A DNA stretch of 64,000 nucleotides, from NCBI GenBank assembly GCA_000648925.1, contig JFHF01000019.1, positions 62,001 through 126,000 on the forward strand, in the 5' to 3' direction. How positions within the stretch are numbered: the stretch's first letter is position 1; each line of letters begins with the position of its first letter. Source of the stretch: Caballeronia jiangsuensis. GTDB lineage: Bacteria; Pseudomonadota; Gammaproteobacteria; Burkholderiales; Burkholderiaceae. The notes under the pieces are model-generated. The model was not told the DNA's origin and searched no databases. It was given only the letters and a program-made list of their open reading frames with translations. Below are positions 18,388-25,484 of this stretch, in pieces. A program made the position numbers and the translations under genes.

Positions 18388-18903
18388 ATGCTGCACAAAC
18401 TCAACCGCATGCGCGCGTCGCTTGCGTGCGCGGGCGTCGCGCTCCTTCTGTCCGCGTGCGTGCAGCCGTGGCAGAACTATCAGACCGGCGCCGATGCATC
18501 GACGGTCACCGCCCGGCTCGGTCCGCCGCGCGAAGTCTACGATTTGCCCAACGGCGGCAAGCGCCTGATGTGGCCGACGCAACCGCTCGGCGAATTCACC
18601 ACCGCCGCCGACATCGACGCATCCGGCAGGATCGTCAGCGTCAGGCAGGTGCTCGACGAGAACGAGTTCTACAAGGCGCAGATCGGCACGTGGACGAAGA
18701 AGGACGTGCTCGTGAACTTCGGGCGGCCGGTGGAGACGTCATACTTTCCGCTGATGAAACGCGAAGTCTGGACCTACCGCTACATGGAAGCGAACGTCTG
18801 GTACATGATGTACAGCTTCTATTTCGACGATCAGGGCGTTCTGCGCCTGACACAGAAGACGCCCGACCCGCTGCACGATCCCGACCGGCGCAATCTGTTC
18901 TGA
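18388..18903 (+). CDS. Outer-membrane lipoprotein with two SmpA/BamE-like repeats
   Basis: 171-residue lipoprotein from ATG 18388, chosen because GGAGG lies seven bases upstream. The lipobox is LLLSAC near residue 24. Two related segments follow: VTARLGPPREVYDLPNGGKR with a WP ending, then VLVNFGRPVETSYFPLMKRE with WTYRY. Each resembles the short SmpA/BamE (OmlA) unit, a fold used in outer-membrane assembly lipoproteins. It is a single gene flanked by opposite-strand neighbours. The precise role is unknown to me. Confidence 0.7.
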   Translation: MLHKLNRMRASLACAGVALLLSACVQPWQNYQTGADASTVTARLGPPREVYDLPNGGKRLMWPTQPLGEFTTAADIDASGRIVSVRQVLDENEFYKAQIGTWTKKDVLVNFGRPVETSYFPLMKREVWTYRYMEANVWYMMYSFYFDDQGVLRLTQKTPDPLHDPDRRNLF

Positions 18904-18925
18904 GCACGTTAGCGCCGCGCCATTG

Positions 18926-18951
18926 AAAAAGCCCTCTCGCGAGGGCTTTTT
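18926..18951. terminator. Bidirectional terminator, lipoprotein / leuA
   Basis: AAAAAGCCCTC and GAGGGCTTTTT form a stem with a T-run on either strand, between the converging lipoprotein gene and leuA. Confidence 0.85.
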
Positions 18952-18975
18952 GCTGTCACGACACCGCGCCGCCAA

Positions 18976-20520
18976 TCAAAGCTGCGGATTGAGCTTCTCG
19001 ACCTTCGAATGCAACTTGTTCAACGCGGCGATATAAGCCTTCGCGGACGCCGCGACGATGTCCGGATCGGTGCCGACGCCGTTCACGATTCGCCCGCTCT
19101 TCGACAGACGCACCGTTACTTCGCCCTGCGCCTGCGTGCCGGTCGTGATCGCGTTGACCGAGTACAGCACGAGTTCCGCGCCGCTTTCGACCTTCGATTC
19201 GATCGCGTGCAGCGTCGCATCGACGGGACCGTTGCCGCCCGCTTCGCCCGTGACTTCGCTGCCTTCCACCGCGAACACGACCTTCGCCTGCGGCTGCTCG
19301 CCGGTTTCCGAATGCTGCTTCATCGACACGAAGCGGAAGTGTTCCTTCGCCTGCGCCTCGGCGGATTCCTCGGAGACGATCTGCATGATGTCTTCGTCGA
19401 AGATTTCGGCCTTGCGATCGGCGAGATCCTTGAAACGCGCGAAGGCGGCGTTCACGTCGGCTTCGGATTCGAGCGTCACGCCGAGCTCTTCCAGACGCTG
19501 CTTGAACGCGTTACGGCCCGACAGCTTGCCGAGCACGATCTTGTTCGCGCTCCAGCCCACGTCTTCCGCGCGCATGATTTCGTAGGTGTCGCGCGCCTTC
19601 AGCACGCCGTCCTGGTGGATCCCCGACGCATGAGCGAACGCATTCGCGCCAACAACCGCCTTGTTCGGCTGCACGACGAATCCGGTGATCTGCGACACGA
19701 GCTTCGACGTCGGGACGATCTGCGTCGTGTCGATGCCGACATCGAGCCCGAAGTAATCCTTGCGCGTCTTCACGGCCATCACGATTTCTTCGAGCGACGT
19801 GTTGCCCGCGCGCTCGCCGAGACCGTTGATCGTGCATTCGACCTGACGCGCGCCGCCGATCTGCACGCCCGCGAGCGAATTGGCGACCGCCAGGCCGAGG
19901 TCGTCGTGGCAGTGAACCGACCAGACGGCCTTGTCGGAATTGGGCACGCGCTCGCGCAGCGTCCTGACGAGATTGCCGTAATGCTCAGGAATCCCGTAGC
20001 CGACCGTATCCGTGATGTTGATCGTGCGCGCGCCTTCTTCGATGACGCCTTCGAGCACGCGGCAGAGGAAATCGATATCCGAGCGGCTGCCGTCTTCCGG
20101 CGAAAACTCGACGTCATCGGTGAACTTGCGCGCGAAGCGCACCGCGAGGCGCGCCTGCTGGTAGACCTGCTCCGGCGTCATGCGCAGCTTCTTTTCCATG
20201 TGCAGCGCCGACGTGGCGATGAACGTGTGGATGCGAAACTGATTCGCGGGCTTCAGCGCATCGGCGGCGCGCTGGATGTCCTTGTCGTTCGCGCGGGCGA
20301 GCGAGCAGACCGTGCTGTCCTTCACGAGCGATGCGATGGTGTTGATCGCGTCGAAATCGCCGTTCGAGCTCGCGGCAAAGCCCGCCTCGATCACGTCGAC
20401 CTTCATGCGCTCCAGTTGCTTCGCGATGCGGATTTTCTCTTCCTTCGTCATCGACGCGCCGGGGGACTGTTCGCCATCGCGCAAGGTCGTGTCGAAAATG
20501 ATCAACTTGTCTGCTGCCAT
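18976..20520 (-). CDS. leuA: 2-isopropylmalate synthase
   Basis: First committed step of leucine synthesis: condenses acetyl-CoA with 2-oxoisovalerate. 514 residues, the usual length. The N-terminal TIM barrel begins FDTTLRDGEQSPGASM, has SVHCHDDLGLAVANSLAG with the metal-binding His pair, and IHQDGVLK. The C-terminal ~130 residues (from about 380) form the allosteric domain where leucine binds. ATG at 20520 with AGGAG eight bases upstream. It stands alone here; leuCDB is not adjacent. A 229-base leader with a candidate leucine-rich leader peptide precedes it. Confidence 0.96.
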   Translation of the reverse strand: MAADKLIIFDTTLRDGEQSPGASMTKEEKIRIAKQLERMKVDVIEAGFAASSNGDFDAINTIASLVKDSTVCSLARANDKDIQRAADALKPANQFRIHTFIATSALHMEKKLRMTPEQVYQQARLAVRFARKFTDDVEFSPEDGSRSDIDFLCRVLEGVIEEGARTINITDTVGYGIPEHYGNLVRTLRERVPNSDKAVWSVHCHDDLGLAVANSLAGVQIGGARQVECTINGLGERAGNTSLEEIVMAVKTRKDYFGLDVGIDTTQIVPTSKLVSQITGFVVQPNKAVVGANAFAHASGIHQDGVLKARDTYEIMRAEDVGWSANKIVLGKLSGRNAFKQRLEELGVTLESEADVNAAFARFKDLADRKAEIFDEDIMQIVSEESAEAQAKEHFRFVSMKQHSETGEQPQAKVVFAVEGSEVTGEAGGNGPVDATLHAIESKVESGAELVLYSVNAITTGTQAQGEVTVRLSKSGRIVNGVGTDPDIVAASAKAYIAALNKLHSKVEKLNPQL

Positions 20521-20608
20521 GTTGGGCTCCTGTGGGGAGATTTATGGATTGTTGGAAATATCGCGATCGTGTGGAAACGATAAGGCAAAAGGGAATTCGG
20601 GTGTTCGC

Positions 20609-20637
20609 GCCACCGCTGGCGTCGAAAACCTGAAAGG
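20609..20637 (-). promoter_or_regulatory. Possible attenuator stem in the leuA leader
   Basis: On the minus strand GGTTTTCG-A-CGCCA pairs with TGGCG-CGAACACC around a GCGG loop: about 12 pairs with one mismatch and one bulge. CCCTTTTG follows after a few bases; this is a poor T-run, so its role as terminator is uncertain. Confidence 0.35.
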
Positions 20638-20662
20638 ACGAGCAGACGGGAGGCGAGAAGAA

Positions 20663-20749
20663 TTAGCGCGGTAGGCGCGCTAGCAGCGATAGTGCGCATA
20701 GCGACGCACCAGCCGGGAACAGCGAGAAGGGGAACGGAAAAAAGTTCAT
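20663..20749 (-). CDS. Candidate leuA leader peptide, 28 residues
   Basis: Frame from ATG 20749 to TAA 20665-20663. It ends in SLCALSLLARLPR, with six leucines overall, four of them encoded by CTA, a codon that is rare in these GC-rich genomes. The last codons lie in a perfect 7-bp hairpin (arms 20664-20670 and 20676-20682). The predicted transcription start falls at 20748-20750, so translation would be leaderless; no ribosome-binding site is possible. Rare CUA leucine codons are known from the E. coli leu leader. Existence of the peptide is inference from sequence only. Confidence 0.5.
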   Translation of the reverse strand: MNFFPFPFSLFPAGASLCALSLLARLPR

Positions 20750-20755
20750 TCAAAA

Positions 20756-20784
20756 ACTATAACGGCTTTTAGAGGCGCGTGCAA
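20756..20784 (-). promoter_or_regulatory. leuA: Promoter of leuA
   Basis: Minus-strand -35 TTGCAC (20779-20784) and -10 TATAGT (20756-20761), spacing exactly 17. The predicted start is near 20749, giving a leader of about 229 bases before leuA. Confidence 0.75.
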
Positions 20785-20852
20785 TGAGGCTTTCCGATCG
20801 CGCCGATTGACGCCCATTCGCCATGCCTCTTTGCCGAGGCCGGCTGAAAAAC

Positions 20853-20888
20853 AAAAAAGCCTGCGTCCCGGAAGGAGGCAGGCTTTTT
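20853..20888 (-). terminator. Terminator after the NlpC/P60 gene
   Basis: AAAAAGCCTGC and GCAGGCTTTTT form a stem directly after the stop at 20906; T-run TTTTTTG on the minus strand. Confidence 0.85.
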
Positions 20889-20905
20889 CGATGCCGGACA
20901 GACGA

Positions 20906-21565
20906 TCAGTAACCGCCGATCGATGCGCTCACGCGCTGGCGCAGTTCCGAGCCATCGCCGACCGGCGCGTTCTCGATGCGGCGCGCGCCCTGGAAGCGCT
21001 TTTCCCAGTAGCCGTCTTCCATGTCGTCGACACGGATCGTGCTGCCGGTGGAAGGCGAATGCACGAACTTGTTGTCGCCGATATAGATGCCGACGTGAGA
21101 GAACGAGCGGCGCATCGTGTTGAAGAACACGAGATCGCCCGGCTTGAGATCGGAGACGGTCACCTTCTCGCCCACACGGCTCATTTCCTCGGCGCGGCGC
21201 GGCAGGGTCATGCCGAGCGTGTCCTGGAAGACGTAGCGCACGAAGCCGCTACAGTCGAGGCCGGAATCCGGCGTGTTGCCGCCCCAGCGATAGCGCACCC
21301 CGATCATGTTGAGCGCGCCGACGACGACGTCGCCCGCCTTGCTCGCCACGCCCGACAGAAACGACTTCGCGCCGCCCGAACTACTGGCGGCGTCTGCGCT
21401 CGTTGCGTCAGAGGATTTGCTGGAGGAGAAAATGCCATTGTTGGCATTTTGGCTACTACTGCTGACTTCATCGGCGAACGCGCCGGAAGTTGTTGTCATC
21501 AGAAGGCCGATTAACATACCCGCGGCGGCGCGCGCGCATGTTTGAGTCAACGTTAGTGGTTGCAT
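20906..21565 (-). CDS. Secreted NlpC/P60 (C40) peptidoglycan endopeptidase
   Basis: 219 residues from ATG 21565 (MQPLTLTQTC). A signal peptide ends at SGAFADE (about residue 31), a Ser/Ala-rich linker of ~40 residues follows, then the C-terminal NlpC/P60 domain. Catalytic Cys lies in SGLDCSGFVRYVF and the His in SFSHVGIYIGDNKFVH; both are intact, so an active cell-wall hydrolase cutting peptide stems is expected in the periplasm. It resembles the spr/MepS family in domain but has no lipobox. Monocistronic, with its own strong promoter and terminator. Confidence 0.9.
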   Translation of the reverse strand: MQPLTLTQTCARAAAGMLIGLLMTTTSGAFADEVSSSSQNANNGIFSSSKSSDATSADAASSSGGAKSFLSGVASKAGDVVVGALNMIGVRYRWGGNTPDSGLDCSGFVRYVFQDTLGMTLPRRAEEMSRVGEKVTVSDLKPGDLVFFNTMRRSFSHVGIYIGDNKFVHSPSTGSTIRVDDMEDGYWEKRFQGARRIENAPVGDGSELRQRVSASIGGY

Positions 21566-21627
21566 CGGTCGGTAGGTTTTACAATTAAAAGCTGCGAAAT
21601 CAGGGAGATACGTGAAAGTTTGGAGGG

Positions 21628-21656
21628 ATACTAGCCACAAAGTATTTAACTGTCAA
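21628..21656 (-). promoter_or_regulatory. Promoter of the NlpC/P60 gene
   Basis: Minus-strand -35 TTGACA (21651-21656), 17-base spacer, -10 TAGTAT (21628-21633). Predicted start near 21621. The surrounding ~147 bases are strikingly AT-rich compared with the rest of the window. Confidence 0.75.
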
Positions 21657-21712
21657 AAGAAATAGAAAAATACAATTGAGATGGGCACCCAATTGGTGAA
21701 AAAGAAAGATTT

Positions 21713-23311
21713 TTAGGAATTCAGTGCTGCGGTCAGAAGCTTTCGTGTGTATTCGTCGGAAGGGTTCGCAAAAATCTTCTCTACTTCGCCCGACTCCACG
21801 ACAAAACCATTTCGCATCACCGCCACGCGATGGGCCATTGCGCCGATCACCTGCAGGTCGTGGCTAATGAAAACGTAACCGAGATTGTGCTTCTTCTGAA
21901 TGTCGGCCAGCAGCGCAAGTACTTGAGTTTGAATGGAAACATCGAGTGCGCTCGTCGGTTCGTCGAGGATCAGGATGCTCGGTTCGAGCACGAGCGCGCG
22001 GGCAATCGCGATGCGCTGCCGCTGTCCCCCGGAGAATTCGTGCGGATAACGATCGAGCGCCGCGCGTTCCATGCCGACCTCGCGCAATACCGCGATCACC
22101 TTCGCGCGCCGCGCGGCTGCATCGAGTTCCGGACGATGCAGCGCGAGCCCTTCCCCGACGATCCTCTCCACCGTCTGCCGCGGCGACAGCGAGCTGAACG
22201 GGTCCTGAAACACCACCTGCAGGTTCGAGCGCAGCACCGCCTTTTCGCGTCCGCGAAAATCGCCGATCGCACGGCCCTGAAACTGCACCGTGCCCGTCGA
22301 TGTGCGCTGCAGGCCGAGCAGCGCCATCGCGAGCGTGGACTTGCCCGAACCCGATTCCCCGACGATGCCGAGCGTTTCGCCCTGCCGCACCGTCAGCGTG
22401 ACATCGTCGACGGCCTTGAAGCGGCCGCGCCGGAACCAGCCCGCGAAACCCGGCAGGCGCGTCGCGTAATCGACAGAAACATCCTTCGCGTCGAGCAGCA
22501 CCGGCGCGATCGGCAGCACGGGCAGCACATTGCGCTTCGGCTTGCTCTGCATCAGCCGCTTCGTGTACGGATGCTGCGGCGACGTGAAAATCTCCTCCAC
22601 GGCGGCGCTTTCGACGAGCACGCCCTTCTCCATCACCGCGACGCGCTCCGCGAAGCGCCGCACGAGGTTCAGGTCGTGCGTGATGAGCAGCACCGCCATG
22701 CCGCGCTTCTCGGCTTCATCGCGCTGAAGCTCAAGCAGCAGTTCGACGATCTGCGCGCGGATCGTCACGTCGAGCGCCGTGGTCGGCTCGTCGGCGAGCA
22801 GAAGCCGCGGCCTGCAGGCGAGCGCCATCGCGATCATCACGCGCTGGCGCTGCCCGCCCGAAAGCTGATGCGGATAACTGTCCACACGCCTTTCCGGCTC
22901 GGTGATGCCGGTGCGCGCGAGCAGCGCGATCGCGCGTTGGCGCGCCTCGCGCGGACTCGTGCCATCGTGTAGCTGGATCGTCTCGCCGATCTGGTCGCCG
23001 ACCGTGTAGAGCGGATTGAGCGCCGTCATCGGCTCCTGAAAGATCATTGCGATGTCGGAGCCGCGCAGGCCGCGCATCGCGTGTTCGCTTTTCGAGAGCA
23101 ATTCCTCGCCGGCGAAGCGGATCGAGCCGGTCACTTCGGCATCGCGCACGAGACGCAGGATCGACAGCGCCGTCACGCTCTTGCCCGAACCGGATTCGCC
23201 GACGAGCGCCACGCGCTCGCCCGCGCGGATATCGAGATTCGCGCCGTCGACGGCGAGCGTGTCACCGAAGCGCACGCGCAGATCCTGAATCGAAAGAAGC
23301 GGCTCGCTCAC
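21713..23311 (-). CDS. yejF: Peptide ABC transporter ATP-binding protein (two ATPase domains)
   Basis: Fused double ATPase of the YejABEF importer, 532 residues. Two complete ABC cassettes are seen: Walker A GESGSGKS near residues 39 and ~330, signatures LSGGQRQRVMIAMAL and FSGGQRQRIAIARAL, and Walker B LLLADEPTTALD and ILILDEPTSALD. The start is GTG at 23311 (VSEPLLSIQDL), overlapping the yejE stop by GTGA. In E. coli this system imports oligopeptides, including microcin C. Confidence 0.9.
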   Translation of the reverse strand: MSEPLLSIQDLRVRFGDTLAVDGANLDIRAGERVALVGESGSGKSVTALSILRLVRDAEVTGSIRFAGEELLSKSEHAMRGLRGSDIAMIFQEPMTALNPLYTVGDQIGETIQLHDGTSPREARQRAIALLARTGITEPERRVDSYPHQLSGGQRQRVMIAMALACRPRLLLADEPTTALDVTIRAQIVELLLELQRDEAEKRGMAVLLITHDLNLVRRFAERVAVMEKGVLVESAAVEEIFTSPQHPYTKRLMQSKPKRNVLPVLPIAPVLLDAKDVSVDYATRLPGFAGWFRRGRFKAVDDVTLTVRQGETLGIVGESGSGKSTLAMALLGLQRTSTGTVQFQGRAIGDFRGREKAVLRSNLQVVFQDPFSSLSPRQTVERIVGEGLALHRPELDAAARRAKVIAVLREVGMERAALDRYPHEFSGGQRQRIAIARALVLEPSILILDEPTSALDVSIQTQVLALLADIQKKHNLGYVFISHDLQVIGAMAHRVAVMRNGFVVESGEVEKIFANPSDEYTRKLLTAALNS

Positions 23312-24429
23312 TGCCCGCCCCCCGCTTTCACCGCATCGGCGATGCGCGTATCGAGCGCGTTGCGCAGCGCATCGCCCATGAAGGTCAGCAACAGCAGCGT
23401 GGCGACGAGCACGCCGAACGTCGACAGCGAAATCCACCAGGCGTCGAGATTGGCCTTGCCCTGCGCGAGCAGTTCGCCGAGCGAGGGCGTCGGCGACGGC
23501 ACGCCGAGGCCGAGAAAATCGAGGCTCGTCAGCGCGAGAATCGCGCCGCTCATGCGAAACGGCAGGAACGTGATGACGGGCGTCAGGCTATTGGGCAGCA
23601 CGTGCCGCCAGATGATCTGCCAGTTCGACAAGCCCATCGCGCGGGCCGCGCGCACGTAGTCCTGCGTGCGATTGCGCAGAAACTCCGCGCGCACGTAATC
23701 CGACAGGCCGATCCATCCGAACAGCGACAGCAGGATGATCAGCAGGATCAGGCTCGGCTCGAAGATCGACGCGAAGATGATGAGCAGATAGAGCTCCGGC
23801 AGCGCGCTCCATATCTCGATCAGCCGCTGCCCGGTGATATCGATCCTGCCGCCGAAATACCCCTGAACCGCGCCCGCGACGACGCCCAGTACCGTGCCGA
23901 TCGCCGTCAGCACGAGCGCGAACAGCACCGACACGCGAAAGCCGTACACCAGCCGCGCGAACACGTCGCGGCCGCGATCGTCGGTGCCGAGCCAGTTTTC
24001 GCGCGAAGGCGGCGCAGGATTCGAGCCTTTCGAGAAATAGTTGAGCGTGTCGTAGTAGTAGTGATTCGGCGGATAGATCGCGAAGTTGCCGGGCGCGCTG
24101 AAACGGTCGCGCACGAAGGGATCGAGATAATCGGCGGGGGTCGGGAAATCGCCGCCGAAGGTCGTCTCCGCATAGGTCTTCACGAGCGGAAAGTACATAT
24201 GCCCCTGGTAGCGCACGACGAGCGGCTTGTCGTTCGACCAGAGCGGACCCGCGAGGCTGATGACGAACGCCACGATGAACACGACGAGGCTCCAGTACCC
24301 CAGGCGATTGCGCTTGAAGCGCAACCAGACGCGCCGCCCCGGCGGCACCGATGCCTCGCCGCGCAGCGGTTGCGCGTCGCTGCCGTTGGCCTTGCGCCGT
24401 GACGATTCCGATGAAGCGGCTCGATTCAA
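23308..24429 (-). CDS. yejE: Peptide ABC transporter permease YejE
   Basis: Inner-membrane permease of the Yej system, 373 residues, with about six helices and the binding-protein-dependent transport signature near EFLRNRTQDYVRAARAMGLS. The N-terminal ~35 residues are hydrophilic and Arg/Ser-rich. The start appears to be TTG at 24429, one base after the yejB stop; no ATG is available before the conserved RRVWLRFKRNRLGYWSL, so the exact start is uncertain. Confidence 0.88.
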   Translation of the reverse strand: MNRAASSESSRRKANGSDAQPLRGEASVPPGRRVWLRFKRNRLGYWSLVVFIVAFVISLAGPLWSNDKPLVVRYQGHMYFPLVKTYAETTFGGDFPTPADYLDPFVRDRFSAPGNFAIYPPNHYYYDTLNYFSKGSNPAPPSRENWLGTDDRGRDVFARLVYGFRVSVLFALVLTAIGTVLGVVAGAVQGYFGGRIDITGQRLIEIWSALPELYLLIIFASIFEPSLILLIILLSLFGWIGLSDYVRAEFLRNRTQDYVRAARAMGLSNWQIIWRHVLPNSLTPVITFLPFRMSGAILALTSLDFLGLGVPSPTPSLGELLAQGKANLDAWWISLSTFGVLVATLLLLTFMGDALRNALDTRIADAVKAGGGQ

Positions 24430-24430
24430 A

Positions 24431-25471
24431 TCAGCGCTCCAGTTGTTCGAATTGAATGCGCGGATCGACCCAGACGTAACAAAGATCCGAGATGAGCTTC
24501 GTCGCGAGGCCGATCAGCGTGAAGAGATAGAGCGTGCCGAGCACGACCGGATAGTCGCGCCGCACGACGGATTCGTACGAGAGCAGGCCAAGCCCGTCGA
24601 GCGAGAACAGCGTCTCGATCAGCAGGCTGCCCGTGAAGAACGCGCCGATGAACGCCGCCGGAAAGCCGACGATCAGCGGCAGGAGCGCATTGCGAAACAC
24701 GTGCTTCCACAGCACCCGTCGCTCGCTCAGACCTTTCGCGCGCGCGGTCAGCACGTATTGCTTGCGAATCTCGTCGAGGAACGCGTTCTTCGTGAGCATC
24801 GTGATGATGGCGAAGCTGCCCACCACCGACGCCGTCACGGGCAGCGTGATGTGCCACAGATAGTCGAGAATCTTGCCGCCGAGCGACAGCGTCGCCCAGT
24901 TGTCGGACGTGAGATTGCGCAGCGGGAACAGTTGCCAGAACGATCCGCCGCCGAAGAGCACGAGCAGCAGCACGCCCAGCACGAAGCCTGGAATCGCGAA
25001 GCCGACGAGCACGACGAGACTCGTCGCGACATCGAACTTCGAGCCGTTCCTGACCGCCTTTGCGATGCCGAGCGGCACCGATATCAGATACGTGATGAAG
25101 AAGGTCCACAGGCCGATGCTGATCGACACCGGCAGCTTCGATACGATCAGCGACCACACGCTTTGATGCCTGAAGTAGCTCTCGCCGAGATCGAAGCGCG
25201 CGAACTTGCCGAGCATCAAAACATAGCGTTGCAGCGGCGGCTTGTCGAAGCCATAGAGCTTCTTGAGCTGCTCGACCTGTTGCGCATCCACGCCCGAATG
25301 CGTGCGCAGGCCGAAACCGCCGCCACCTTCCGTCTGGCCGCGCCGCAGATCGTGCACGGCCTGCTCGACGGGACCGCCCGGCACGAACTGGATCACGACG
25401 AACGTGAGCGTCAATACGCCGATGAGCGTCGGGATCATCAAGAGTATGCGTTTAAGGATGTAGCTCCACAT
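24431..25471 (-). CDS. yejB: Peptide ABC transporter permease YejB
   Basis: Inner-membrane permease, 346 residues from ATG 25471 (MWSYILKRILLMIPTLIGV). It shows the first helix typical of DppB/OppB-type permeases, the long periplasmic loop (about residues 45-115), and the EAA-like segment KQYVLTARAKGLSERRVLWKH. It lies 13 bases after yejA and 1 base before yejE, so the whole set is one operon. Confidence 0.9.
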   Translation of the reverse strand: MWSYILKRILLMIPTLIGVLTLTFVVIQFVPGGPVEQAVHDLRRGQTEGGGGFGLRTHSGVDAQQVEQLKKLYGFDKPPLQRYVLMLGKFARFDLGESYFRHQSVWSLIVSKLPVSISIGLWTFFITYLISVPLGIAKAVRNGSKFDVATSLVVLVGFAIPGFVLGVLLLVLFGGGSFWQLFPLRNLTSDNWATLSLGGKILDYLWHITLPVTASVVGSFAIITMLTKNAFLDEIRKQYVLTARAKGLSERRVLWKHVFRNALLPLIVGFPAAFIGAFFTGSLLIETLFSLDGLGLLSYESVVRRDYPVVLGTLYLFTLIGLATKLISDLCYVWVDPRIQFEQLER

Positions 25472-25484
25472 GGCGCACCGTCCT

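Larger units (their letters stand above)
20521..20905 (-). other. leuA leader region plus upstream terminator
   Basis: 385 bases between leuA and the NlpC/P60 gene. From upstream to downstream on the minus strand: terminator of the hydrolase gene (20853-20888), leuA promoter (20756-20784), a 28-codon leader frame (20663-20749), an imperfect longer stem around 20610-20636 and the leuA ribosome-binding site. Confidence 0.7.

Noticed and set aside
20502..20699. 65-residue frame on the minus strand with PTALILLASRLLVL, overlapping the leuA start
   Set aside because: Considered as the leucine leader peptide, but it lacks a ribosome-binding site, uses fewer rare Leu codons and has no short stop; the 28-codon frame at 20663-20749 fits better.
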